In this document: positions 53,974-64,000 of the stretch, piece by piece
How positions within the stretch are numbered: position 1 is the stretch's first letter
How the letters are laid out: the number at the start of each line of letters is the position of its first letter
Origin: Phaeosaccion multiseriatum
Lineage: Eukaryota > Ochrophyta, other classes
Direction of reading: 5' to 3'
Assembly: GCA_965112735.1 (NCBI GenBank)
Contig: OZ218954.1
Location: 1,736,001 to 1,800,000 of the forward strand
DNA length: 64,000 nt
Program-made: the position numbers and the translations under genes
Notes under the pieces: model-generated
Told to the model about the DNA's origin: nothing
Seen by the model: only the letters and a program-made list of their open reading frames with translations
Database searches by the model: none

Positions 53974-56900
53974 CTATCGCTTCACCATCTTCGCCGCGAA
54001 GGAGGAATTCTGGTGAGCGGCGCCGCCCGACGTCCAGTTGCTACCGCTGCACACCCTGGTCATCTCATCCGACGACGACGAGAATACCTCAATGTACCTC
54101 GGGCCGAGCGTTTCGCGATCCTGTGTGTGCAGACAAGGCGAGGGAAGGGAAGCATCATAGGGAGGGACCCATCACAAAGGGAAAAGAGTGATCATCGAAG
54201 TGCTGGGAGCTGTGGGCACAGAGCAATGGGCAACCAACATACTGGCAGGGGAAAATCAAGAGGAACAGGTACGATATTATAGATCAGTCAGTCAGCCAGC
54301 CAGCCAGGCCGCTAGCCAGCCCAGGCCTCCCCCCCCACCTCCGCTAGCCAGCCACGCTGCTCCTCCAGCTGCACGCCAGCAAAGCGTCCAACCCCTCCCT
54401 CCCAAGCTTGGGTACCCCCCCCTCCCACCCTCCACCTTGGCCTATTTGGCATCCCAGCCGGACCTCCTACCTTCTCCATGGCCTTGATCTGGTCCGTCTT
54501 GCTCCCGAAGCAAACATAGGCCTCGCCCGTGACCCTGCCGTCGGCCCGAGTCACAAAGGCCACCCCTCCCTCCTCCTTGGTGATGGACAAGCCGCCGAAG
54601 AACCTCGACACCTCCTCCCTGCTGGTGCGGTACGGCAAGCCCCTGAGCCGAACTACATGGCCCTTCCCAATGGCCTCCAGTAAGGCCGCACGGCGCTCCC
54701 CTGCCGAGGAACAAGCGGGCCCAGGACAAGATGCCGCTCCAGCCGTAACTGCCGAGCTCCCCGCCCCGCCTGCTGCTGACGCCTTAACTGGCGATGTTGC
54801 TGGCGGTGCTGCTGCCGCCCCAGATGCTGTTGCTGGCCCCCCTCCTCGCTCCTCCGAGGCGCCGACGGACCGAGCTTGGGCCGAGTCCCCTCCGGTTGTT
54901 GCCCCTTCGATGGGGCCCCTTCGTGCACCGGTCACTGCGGGCACAGCGGCATCCTTCTCCCTCTCCCTCTCTACCTCCTGCTGCTGCTGCTCTCCCAGGT
55001 GCGCAGGGCTCGACAAAGACAAAGGGCCTCTCCATCCCGTGAAGGGCCCGGGCAAGGCCATGTGCAGCAGGGGGCTGTCGATGCATGAACTCGGTGATGA
55101 GGGGATGCACGTTGAGGCGGTAGGTGAGATGGGCAGCCCTTGGTGCCCTTGGTGCCCTTGCTGCCCCTGCCCCTGTCCTGCCGCACCGTCCTTGTGCCCC
55201 TTCTGGTGCTTCCCCACCACGCCCCCGCGCATGAAGTGGTCAGTGCTGGCGACGCTGACACTCGATGTGTTGAGCTCCGCCAAGGCGGTCAATAAGGGGG
55301 AGGACTGCGCTCCTCCGTACTCTCCTCTGTCAGCCTGATCCGACATGATATATACATCCTCATCCTTCGAGACTATGGATGCGCGGGCGCGGCCCCTTCC
55401 TGCTCCTCCTCCTCCTCCTTGACCTCCTCCTTGACCTCCTCCTTGACCTCCCTCACCATCTAGGGAGCTCCCCAACCCTACCCCCTGCGAGCCCGCATGC
55501 TGCTGCTGCTCGAGCAGGGCAAAACAAGCCGAGGGATGAGGAAGAGCCGAAGGGCCCTCCATAGACCTCGATTGGGCGTGGGGGTAGAAGGCATCTACCG
55601 GAGCCTCAACTGGAGCCTTCACGGGAGCCCTCCCCTCTTCTTGGGCCAGGAGAGCGGGGTACTCGCTACTGCTGAGCACGGCCCGATAGAACTCTCCCCG
55701 TCCCGCCCAGGCGCATTTGAAGCGCTGCTGCTGCTGCTGCTGCGGCGGCGGCGGCGGGCCAGGAGAGAGGTTGGCATGGCCGGTCCTTCCGCTTCCCTCG
55801 CCGCCCACACGCACGGCTTCCTCGGCATCGCGCTCGCTCCCAAACAGAACATAAGCCTGCGGTATAGCACACGGGGGGAAACAGGAGGGTGCAGGGGGGG
55901 GGGGGGGGGGGGGACAGGAGTCAAGGGTTTGGAGGAGAGCCCCCCCTCCGCCCGGAAATGGTCCTCCTCATCTCCTGCTGTCTGGGCAAATCCACGCCGC
56001 TTTCCTCCCCCCTTGTAACCGTTGAAACTGTTAAACCGAAAAAAAGCCTTTGCCTGTCCTGTACCTGTGGGGGGTGGAGGTCCGTCAGCACCACTTCCAC
56101 GGGCCGACCCACCGGCCCGCAAAGGTCCACCACGTGCTGGACGCTGAGGCCCACACGGCTGTTGTCACCCCGGTTGTTGTCGTCGCTGCTGCTGCTGCTG
56201 GTGGTGGTGGTGGTGGTGCCGTACACAGGCTGCACACGGACACAGGGGAAGCGCCCCAACGCCGCGGCCTTTGCTGCCCGGGCCGCCTCCGCCTCATCCA
56301 CCGCCTCCGCCTCTGCCTGCCCACCGGGGTAGCGCTGAAAGGCTCCGAGAGGTGTCCCGTCGTCCATGCTCCTTGGCGCTCCTTGGAGGGAGGGAGCATT
56401 CGTCGCGCCGCCCACTACACCCCCCTGTGGATGGTGGAGGTGGTGGTGGTGCATGTGCTGCTGCTGGCTGTCGTGGTGGTAGGATGGAGTGTGCTTGTGT
56501 TGGTCGTAGTGGTGGGGGTAGTGCTGTTGTTGTTGTTGTTGTTGCTGCTGCTGCTGCTGCTGCTGTTGCTGTTGTTGGTGCTGCTGCTGCTCCTGCTGCT
56601 GCTGCTGCTGCTGCGGATAATGAAGCTGACCCCTCTCGGAGAACGTTCCGGAGAACGATCCGCCGTGCGACTGACTGCGCTGGCCCATGTAAGGCCTCTG
56701 AGCCTCCGGCGCGCTTCCTGATAGCTGCATCTGATTTGAGCACAGGAAGGAAGCAAGGAAGGAAGGAAGGAAGGAAGGAGGCCAGCAAGGAAGGAAGGAG
56801 GCCAGCAAGGAAGGAAGGACAGAAAGGAATGCGGACAGTAAGCGCATAGAGAGGGCCCGAGCAGCTGACGTCACTACTTTGTACCTGTTGGCGCAAGGGT

Positions 56901-58242
56901 CCCGAAGATGCTCTGAATCTCTGCGCTCCCTCCCCGCCCCGCTCAGCTCCGGAAGGGTCCCACGTCAATGGACCCATGGCATCCAGAGAGCTTGCACCTG
57001 CCATGGAGGGGGATAAGGGAGACTGAAGTGAGGGGGTGGGGGTTCACATTGAGAGAGAGAGGCTAGGAGAGAGGTGCATCTGATGGAATGCATCAGCATC
57101 GTCACTACTCGAGAGAGAGAGGGAGGGAAGGAGAGAGCGACATCACGCCACTGCAACTGCACTTTGCCCCCCCCCCCCCTCCCCTTCGGAAGGATAACCC
57201 AGATGAGTGCGCATGCTATATACCCTGCCTACAGGGGCGTATTTTGCATCTTGCCCCCCACGTCACAGTAGATGGTGCTCATTATCGCAGCGAACCCGAC
57301 CCTGACCCGATCCTGCCCTTGTCTGCCCTCCTCCGCCCCTACCTCTCAGTTTGGTGAAGCTCAATTCAAAATCTCCGCCAAAGAGCCCTTCCCCTTGCTC
57401 CTCGTGTTGCTGCTGCAGCTGCTGGGGGCCTTCAAAGGTGGATCTCCGCTGCGGCCTGCTGGGTTGGCTCTGCTGTTGAAGTTCTTCGCGTCGGCCGTCC
57501 CAGCCAAGTTCGTCAAGCCCATGTCCATGCCCCGGAGCCGGAGGACCCTCCATTCCAAGCCTCGAGTAGTGCTGCTGTTGCGGTGCCTGCAGGCTGGAGG
57601 CAATGCCGTGACTGCCTACCCCTTCATCGTGCAGGCCGAGCGCCCCTGCTGCATCGCGCCCGTCTCGCCCCACCGCACGAGAAGAGCTAAAGCCGGCCTC
57701 GCCCACTAAAGGGCTACTGAACAACCCCTCCTCGCTGCTCCAGCCGCGGGAGTCGTGGAAGCTCGCGTCGCTATTGAAGACACCCTCCTCTCCCTCCCCG
57801 CGCCAGCCGCTGGCGTCGTGGTTCCCATCCGACAAAGTGTCTCTGTGCGGCCCGGGCCCAAAGGCATCGCTTGGGCGTAGATCCCACTGTTGTTGGCGCT
57901 GCTGCAACTGCGGTGGCTTGTGGTGGTGGTGGTGCTGAGGGTGCTCGTGTAGCTGCTGCTGATGCTGGTGAAGAGGCCTCTCGCTCCATTGGGCTGTGTG
58001 GAGAGAGAGGCGAAGGGATGCGGACGAAGGGTAGCTTAGCACATCTCAACACGAACGTTGTGAAAGAGAGGCAAGACTTGGAGAAGGACCATGGAAGGGC
58101 GCATACGAATGACGGAGGCGAGAGAAACATTCCACACACATCAATTTCTGCGCATCTTTCTTTCTTTCGTGGGCAAACTCAATCACTGCACTGCCCCCAA
58201 ACCATCCAGCGCACCATTAGTTACTATGCCCACGTCCGCCAT
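53974..58242 (-). CDS. Quasi-RRM RNA-binding protein (hnRNP F/H, GRSF1, ESRP type)
   Basis: Secure exons: 57993-57343, 56997-56885, 56730-56065, 55856-54471, 54120-53974, in phase. The coding start is unresolved: an ATG at 58242 (MADVGIVTNGALD) could splice to 57993 only from a weak donor, so the first exon is tentative. The C-terminal RRM is clear: HVVRLRGLPYRTSREEVSRFF, GVAFVTRADGRVTGEAYVCF, then DRETLGPRYIEVF from the last exon. RLRGLPY and RYIEVF are the marks of the qRRM group that binds G-rich RNA and controls splicing. A weaker RRM lies before it (FPCVRVQPVYG … AYVLFGSERDAEEAV). Linkers are long and rich in Gln, His, Gly and Ser. Confidence 0.82.
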
Positions 58243-58718
58243 GTCGCTGGAGTGGCTTCTTCTTCTCCTATAAGCGAAGGTCTTGACTGGACAGTTGAAG
58301 AACCAGGGACCCGGGAGAGGAGCGTAAGTAGTGAATTTATGCAAAGGGAAGGAAGGAATCGAACTCCTCCACAACCTTCACAACCTTACCCGCAATATCC
58401 ACACGCTCCTCCTGCTCTCGTCCCTCTCTTCTCCTCTTCCAGAAGGTCAATTGGAAGCTGAAGAGCCAGTTGAGTTAAGTGCGTTGGAGTCGAGCGCGGC
58501 CGAATCCGGTGAACTCACAAATGTCGAGCCCCACTCCGAAATTTGCCCTCACCACTCCCTCCCTGTATCCCTGCTCCCAAGGGAGATAAGACCACAAGCC
58601 CCAGCTGACCCACCATTATCTCCCCCCTCTTCTCCTGTCGATTACCTCTAGCCCCTGTCTGCACCTCGCTCTTGTAGTCTCGAAGCCTCGTGCCTGGTTT
58701 CGAAAGGAGAGGTGTCAA
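58243..58718. promoter_or_regulatory. Divergent intergenic region, RNA-binding gene / metal transporter
   Basis: About 0.5 kb between the tentative RNA-binding start and the VIT start. May also hold part of the untranslated leader or missing first exon of the minus-strand gene. No clear core promoter seen. Confidence 0.35.
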
Positions 58719-61458
58719 ATGCCGTCTGACCAGGCTGACGAGAAGGGGAGCCTCCTTCCCCAATCAAGGATGGCGTCGGGCTATGGGTCGAAGAGTGGGG
58801 GAGGAGGAGGCATGCCAGCGCAGATAGCCATCAACCCCGACCAAAGGGATGAGGAGGAAGAAGGTGGGCCGGACTATGGCGACTACGCCAAGGCGTGTAT
58901 CTTCGGAGCGCTGGACGGAGTGCTGACGAGCTTTGCCATTATAGCGGGGGCCAGTGGGGGGGGGCTAGGCACACCCGTCATTGTAATTGTGGGAGTGAGC
59001 AACATTCTCGCTGATGGCTTGAGCATGGGTGAGTGAAAACGCAGTATTTGAAAACTGCATCACCGTTCCACTCTCGGGTCTTTGCCCGAGAGCCAGCGCC
59101 CAGACTCGATCTCCCTCGCCCTGATTAGCCATGTCTCATGTTGACGGCACCCTACAGGCATTGGAGAGTACTTGTCCAGCAAGGCGCACGACGAGTACGT
59201 TCAGCAGGAGAGAAGACAAGAGGTGGGTGGGGATGAATCGGGCAAGCAACGTGTGTCACGCACCTTGGGTGACGGCAAATTATGTTGGGCCCTCCTTCTC
59301 CTCCACCTCCACCACCTCCTCCTCCTCCTCCTGCTGCTGCTGCTGCTCATTTCTCCCCTGCTTTCCGCGTCTGGCTCGTAACGCGGCAGGAGTGGGTTTT
59401 GTCCAACGAGCGAGACCGAGGCATCAACGACATTGTCAACGCTTACATCAAGAGAGGCATGAGCGAAGAGGACGCTACGGCCATGATTGGTGAGTAGGTG
59501 GGCACGGAAATCGGGGGCGTTGCATCTTGCATAGCAAGCCCGCTCTCCTCTCCACCAACAACTGACGCGCCGAGGCCGCGTCCGCCTCGCCTCCGATTAG
59601 AACTTGATTTCCGTCATTCACCTTCTTTGCTGGTGCTGGTGCTGGTGCTGGTGCTGATGCTGATGCTGGTGTGTGCTGTCCTCCCGTCCCCTCCCCTCCT
59701 CTCCTCTCCCAGGCTGCATGGCCAAGTATGACGATATTTTGGTGGACACAATCGTCACCGAGCAACTTGGTGAGTGAGTAGTGGTGTAGGGGGCTGGGCG
59801 CTGGGATTGGGAAGATATAGAGATAAGATCACCCGGGCGCTGGCGAGGCCTCCCGCTCTACGCCTACGTCTCGTTCAGCTTCTCGACGGAAACTGCCCGG
59901 GCCATTCAGGCGATCCCTCCACACTCGCTTGAAACCCCATCTACATGCAATCCTTTGCGCCCTACTTTCCCGGCATTCTCTGAACATCTCTCCCTTCTGC
60001 CTTACTCCTGGCCGGTTGCCTTCCGCCCTCTACCCCTCCCCCACCTTCTGCTCTTGCTCCTCATGCTCCTGCTCCTCCTCCTCCTCCTCCTCCTCCTCCT
60101 CCTCCTCCTCCTCCTCCTCCTCCTCCTCCTCCTCCTCCTCCTCCTCCTCCTCCTCCTCCTCCTCCTCCTCCTCCTCCTCCTCCTCCTCCTCCTCCTCCTC
60201 CTCCTCCTCCTCCTCCTCCTCCTCCTCCTCCTCCTCCTCCTCCTCCTCCTCCTCCTCCTCCTCCTCCTCCTCCTCCTCCTCCTCCTCCTCCTCCTCCTCC
60301 TCCTCCTCCTCCTCCTCCTCCTCCTCCTCCTCCTCCTCCTCCTCCTCCTCCTCCTCCTCCTCCTCCTCCTCCTCCTCCTCCTCCTCCTCCTCCTCCTCCT
60401 CCTCCTCCTCCTCCTCCTGCTTCTCCCCCTCCTCCTCCTCCCCCTCCTCCTCCTCCTCCTCCTCCTCCTCCTCCTCCTCCTCCTCCTCCTCCTCCTCCTC
60501 CTCCTCCTCCTCCTCCTCCTCCTCCTCCTCCTCCTCCTCCTCCTCCTCCTCCTCCTCCTCCTCCTCCTCCTCCTCCTCTCCTCCTCCTCCTCCTCCTCCT
60601 CCTCCTCCTGCTCCTCCTCCTCCTCCTCCTCCTCCTCCTCCTCCTCCTCCTCCACCACCACCACCACCACCACCACCCACTCTCGGTGCTCTGGACCTAC
60701 TAGGCGTCCCGTCGAGCAAGGGTTCAACGGGAGAGTGCGAGAGTCTTCAAGAGGGCGTCATGATGTTCCTGTCCTTCGCCTTGGCCGGACTCCTTCCTCT
60801 TGTACCCTACTTGCTCTCCCCCTTCACGGCGAACGAGCGGTCGGCCTCTTCGCTGTTCAAGATATCGTGCTGGTGAGTGACTGCGTGGTGGGGTGGGGGG
60901 GGAGGGTCGCCGAGAGCGAGAGCGCGTGTGTGTGGCCGATGAGAGTCGGGTTTGTGTGCATTCTGGCAGCAAAGTGTAGCAGTTTAGAAGTTGCCACCGA
61001 AGGTCCAGTCCATGTATCAGCGATCGATCGATAGAGAGAGAGAGAGTGCGAGAGAGAGACAGAGCTGGTTTTGACTATACCTGAGGCGGCACTTGTGTCG
61101 AGAGAGCTGAAAAAGGACTGGACCTTGGCTGCACTTCGTTCCAGGCTGCACTTCCAAATCTCTGATCATCAAGCCGAGTGTGCCTCCACACCACTCGTGG
61201 TGGGTGCAGGACGACTGAATGCGTTGCTGACTTCTGATTCCTCCGCTGTCGTTGCTCGGTGTCCACAGGATTACTGTGTTTTCTCTCTTTGCCACGGGGG
61301 CGGCCAAGGGCTCGTTCGGCACGCGCAGCTGGCTCATGTGTGGGTTGGAGACTGTGTTGATCGGTGGTGCTTGCGCAGGGCTGGCCCACGAGATTGGCTC
61401 GCTGCTGCAGATGTGGGTGGGGGGCGAGGACGAGGACCAGCAGCAGCAGCAGCAATAG
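58719..61458 (+). CDS. VIT/CCC1 family vacuolar iron/manganese transporter
   Basis: Moves Fe2+ or Mn2+ out of the cytosol, usually into the vacuole. Six exons in phase: 58719-59028, 59158-59222, 59390-59489, 59713-59769, 60704-60872, 61269-61458 (296 residues). Motifs: ACIFGALDGVLTSFAIIAGA (helix 1, with the conserved Asp), VSNILADGLSMG|GIGEYLSSKA, a metal-binding hydrophilic domain (RGINDIVNAYIKRGMSEEDA … KYDDILVDTIVTEQLG), then helices MFLSFALAGLLPLVPYLLS, ITVFSLFATGAAKGSF and LIGGACAGLAHEIG. A Gln run (CAG repeat) closes the protein. Intron 4 is mostly a giant TCC repeat and its acceptor is CTACTAG|GCG. Confidence 0.93.
60067..60652 (+). repeat. Giant (TCC)n trinucleotide repeat in the transporter intron 4
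   Basis: About 585 bp of CTC/TCC on the coding strand with only a few interruptions (near 60418-60446, 60576 and 60609), followed by a short CAC run (60652-60676). Open frames here (poly-Ser, Leu, Arg, Glu) are artefacts; the intron is fixed by in-phase splice sites at 59769 and 60704. Confidence 0.97.
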
Positions 61459-61699
61459 CATGAGAGAACACACCTTTACTAAAATACTGGGACAACGATG
61501 CTCTCAAAGTTGGTGTGTGAGTTTAGCCAAGTTTTATTGGCAAGTTTTAATTTTAAAAAGCATAATGTATGGTGAGACTAAACAAACGTCGAGCCGGCGG
61601 ACTCTGTCCCTCTCTGTTCGCTGCGACAAGACATCCCATCCCCCATCCCGTCGTCGAAAGCCGTCCCATTCAAGTTCGCCCCGACAGGACTGTAGAGGT
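61459..61699. other. Downstream spacer of the transporter gene
   Basis: Holds an A/T-rich part (61515-61568, TTTTATTGG and TTTTAATTTTAAAAAG) suited to 3' end formation. No gene seen. Confidence 0.4.
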
Positions 61700-62007
61700 T
61701 GATACGTCACAGTGCGGCCACCGGTAGAGCATTCGGCCCGACTTCGGGCTAGCCCGACATCGGGTCCTGTGGGGACCCAATATCGATATCGGGTCCTGTG
61801 GGGACCCAATATGCGGCTCATAGTACCAGACCTCGGTCCGATCTCGGGCTCTCCCAGCCGACCTCGGACCTCGGTGTACGGCCTTGCCGATGTTGGGCTG
61901 AGCTGATGTCGGTATCCCATGCCCCGCCGACATCGGGGTCTGAGAGACCGATGTCGGGTCGAAAGGGACCGATAGCCCGATAGCGGCTCTTTCTGACCGA
62001 TGTGTCA
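61700..62007. repeat. Palindrome-rich cluster of CCGACATCGG-type motifs, element-like
   Basis: Many copies of CGACATCGGG, CGACCTCGG and CCGATGTCGG in both orientations over about 300 bp, including a tandem direct repeat (ATCGGGTCCTGTGGGGACCC twice, near 61759 and 61793). The ends carry weak inverted similarity (TGATACGTC at 61700, GATGTGTCA at 61999). No protein. It could be a decayed transposon or a binding-site array. Confidence 0.55.
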
Positions 62008-62561
62008 GGGGGGGGTGGTGCAAGGGCTAAAGGGAAAGGACGGAGGGAGGCAGCAGCGAGTGGGAGAGACGCAGGGAGTGGGAGAGAGGGAGGGGGGTAG
62101 GGGGGAGGGAGGGAGGGAGGGAGGGAGGGAGGGAGGATTCGAGAGGATGAAGGTCACGCAGGGAGTGGGGGAGGGAGGGAGGGAGGGAGGGGGGGTGGGA
62201 GGAAGAGAGGGAGGGGGGCAGGGAAGGCGGAGCGCCTCTTACGTCATAACGGGCGTGCAAGAGTTGAGTTTTAGTTTGTTTCTCTCTCTCGAAACTGAAA
62301 CTGAACCTGGACGAAACCACCATGAGCGTGAACGACGAGGAGCAAAGAGGTACGGAATCACATCCCAAATGCTTTGAGGTGGGAAGCAATAGACGAGAGG
62401 AGAAAGAGAGAGTAAAGAGAGAGTGTGCGTGTGCGTGTGTGTGTGAGAGAGAGAGAGAGAAAGAGAGCCGAGGGGACGAGAGAAGGGGAGAAGAGGAGAG
62501 AAAGCCTCCATTGGGTTAGGGGGGGCCAGAGCCCTGGTCCCCAGTAAGCACGAGGGCCCTA
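62008..62561. other. Spacer with (GGGA)n tracts before the last gene
   Basis: GGGA/GGAG repeats (62085-62222) and a GA/GT stretch (62400-62500). A well-placed ATG at 62322 (ACCACCATGAGC) is followed after nine codons by R|GTACGG, so it could be a short first exon of a plus-strand gene; unproven. Confidence 0.35.
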
Positions 62562-63123
62562 ATGAAGTCCTCCATACGGGAACCACTCCTCCTCCTCCTC
62601 CTCCTCGTCGTCATCGCGGGCAACTTCGCCGTCGTCTGCAGTCAGAGGTCTTCATCCTTCAACACGTACGCAGCATCAGGGGCAGGAGGGGGAGGACTCG
62701 CCATCGCCATTGGCAGCTCGCTTCCACATCCTCTGGATCACGACGAGGCGCGATACAGCAGCAGCAGCAGCAGCAGTAGTAGTAGCGGGAAGGCCTCTGT
62801 GACGCGCCATCCCCTCTTCCTCCTCCGTGGTGGTGGTGGCGGTGACGGCGGAGCACCGAGAAGCGGAGAGGGCCAGTACCTACCGCCTCACAACGACCCT
62901 AGACTCAAGGCCGTGGTCGCTTCTCTCTCCACGGCCAAGGCCAGGCCGGGCACGGAGAGCAAGCCTTGGTGGGAGGAGACGAGGAGGGGTCGCGGGTCCG
63001 GGCCTTCCTTTCCGGTGACACAGTCACCGCAGGCTCAGCCATCGCTGCTAACACAGCCCTCCACAGCTGACGTCGGCGAGCCCTGGTGGGAAGAAGGCGG
63101 CGGGAAGGCAGCAAAAGGGAGAC

Positions 63124-63163
<40 letters not shown>

Positions 63164-64000
63164 GTCTCTCGCTGCTCGGCAGCAAGCTACCGCAAACGCG
63201 TGGTGGTGCGGCGGCGTGAGCAGTCGCGGCAAAGGAGGGGGTGGTGGTTTAAGCTCCCTTGGCAGCACCCCGACTGCGGCACTCCTGTTGGCCCTGGCCG
63301 CCCCTGCTCTGGTCATAGTCCTCTCGAACTCGGACACAGACTTCGCTGCCGCAGGGCAGAGAGAGAAGGAGAAGGAGCGGAAGCAGAAGCAAAAGCAAAA
63401 GCAGAGAGCTGCTGCAGCAGCAGTGGCAGAAAGCCAGTCAGCGGCACTAGAAAAGGCGAAAGCAAAGGCGGCACAGAGCAGGGCGGCCGAAAGCCAGGCA
63501 GCGGCTCAAGCACGGACCAAGGCAAAGGCGACGCAGAGCAAGGCAGTAGCAGTGGCAGCAGTGCAAGCGGAGAAGGTCCGAGCGGCGGCTGCAAAGCAGT
63601 CCAAGGCCCCAAAGGCCAAGAAAGCCCCCCCTGCCCCCAAGAAGCAGCAGCAGACGCAACGCCCCCCCCCTGCCTCGGCCTTCTCCAAGCCTGTGCCGAC
63701 TCCCTCTGCCGTCAAGAAAATGAGTCCGAAAAGCAAGGCTCGACCTCTATCCCCCCAGGGGAAAGCGCTGAAGGTAAGGAAGGGACCGAACTGATACACT
63801 CCCCGTAATATTGTATCAACCCCCCTCTCCCTACATGATTTGGTGTATAGTCGGCACCCTCCCTCTCTGCCCCCCCACCCGTGCATCTGCTTATTGCGTT
63901 GCTCTCTTCGTCCCCTCCCGTACGGTATCTGCTCCCTCCCCCCGCCCCTCTGAGCAGCACCAATCCGACCTGCGCACAGGGGCCACTCTGCTGGCGGCCG
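62562..64000 (+). CDS. Signal-peptide protein of unknown function, 3' end outside the window
   Basis: Exon 1 runs 62562-63774 and ends at CTGAAG|GTAAGG; a second exon probably begins at 63958 (GAGCAG|CAC) in phase and runs off the right edge (HQSDLRTGATLLAA). An alternative acceptor is CACAG at 63979. Seen: a signal peptide ([20 protein letters not shown]), two similar GEPWWEE / SKPWWEE motifs, Ser runs from AGC repeats, one hydrophobic segment (TAALLLALAAPALVIVL), then a Lys/Ala/Gln-rich helix. A plastid, ER or secreted membrane protein is inferred from the N terminus. No family recognised. Confidence 0.6.

Noticed and set aside
59929-61034. Poly-Ser, poly-Leu, poly-Arg and poly-Glu open frames over 300 codons
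   Set aside because: All come from the TCC repeat in intron 4 of the transporter gene, whose flanking exons join in phase without it.

Overview
The window is nuclear DNA from a photosynthetic eukaryote, most likely a photosynthetic stramenopile (ochrophyte) with a secondary red-type plastid. Genes are split by many short GT-AG introns. A haem/chlorophyll enzyme and a zinc-ribbon protein carry a signal peptide followed by an ASAFAP-like Phe motif (AHG|FAF and ALAF|AAF), the usual ochrophyte plastid address. A stramenopile-style array of short Cys-His zinc knuckles, a TALE homeodomain protein and a kinesin-2 are also present. I cannot name the species. Gene density is high (about 19 loci in 64 kb) and microsatellite load is extreme. 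No rRNA, tRNA, CRISPR array or autonomous transposon was seen.

Left part (1-21.4 kb): a kinesin-2 gene (minus, runs off the left edge) is divergent from a repeat-rich gene of unknown function (plus). A six-knuckle zinc protein (minus) converges on that gene. Next come an RsmJ-type rRNA methyltransferase gene (minus) with a MITE-like element at its stop codon, choline-phosphate cytidylyltransferase (minus), a 20S proteasome alpha2-like subunit with an unusual signal-like N-terminal extension (plus), a CPBP/CAAX-type membrane protease (minus), and a lone TnpB/Fanzor-type zinc-ribbon exon (minus).

Middle part (22-46 kb): a 17-exon amidophosphoribosyltransferase (purF, minus) is divergent from plastid hydroxymethylbilane synthase (plus, 9 exons). 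Then follow a small coiled-coil protein (minus), a TALE homeodomain factor (minus, 6 exons), and an AI-2E/PerM-type permease with a signal-like N terminus (minus, 9 exons). The permease shares a roughly 110-bp bidirectional promoter with a small plastid zinc-ribbon protein (plus, 4 exons).

Right part (46-64 kb): an unknown 762-residue protein (minus) is divergent from pantothenate synthetase (plus, 8 exons). A quasi-RRM hnRNP F/H-like RNA-binding protein (minus) is divergent from a VIT/CCC1-type metal transporter (plus) whose fourth intron is mostly a roughly 0.58-kb TCC repeat. A signal-peptide protein of unknown function (plus) runs off the right edge.

Functionally the neighbours are mixed housekeeping genes (purine, tetrapyrrole, pantothenate, phosphatidylcholine and proteasome functions) with no sign of operon logic. 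Exon joins below were made by hand from splice consensus and reading-frame phase. Almost all junctions keep phase exactly, which is the main support for the gene models. Many introns carry simple repeats that start at, or are made of, the 5' splice-site sequence itself.
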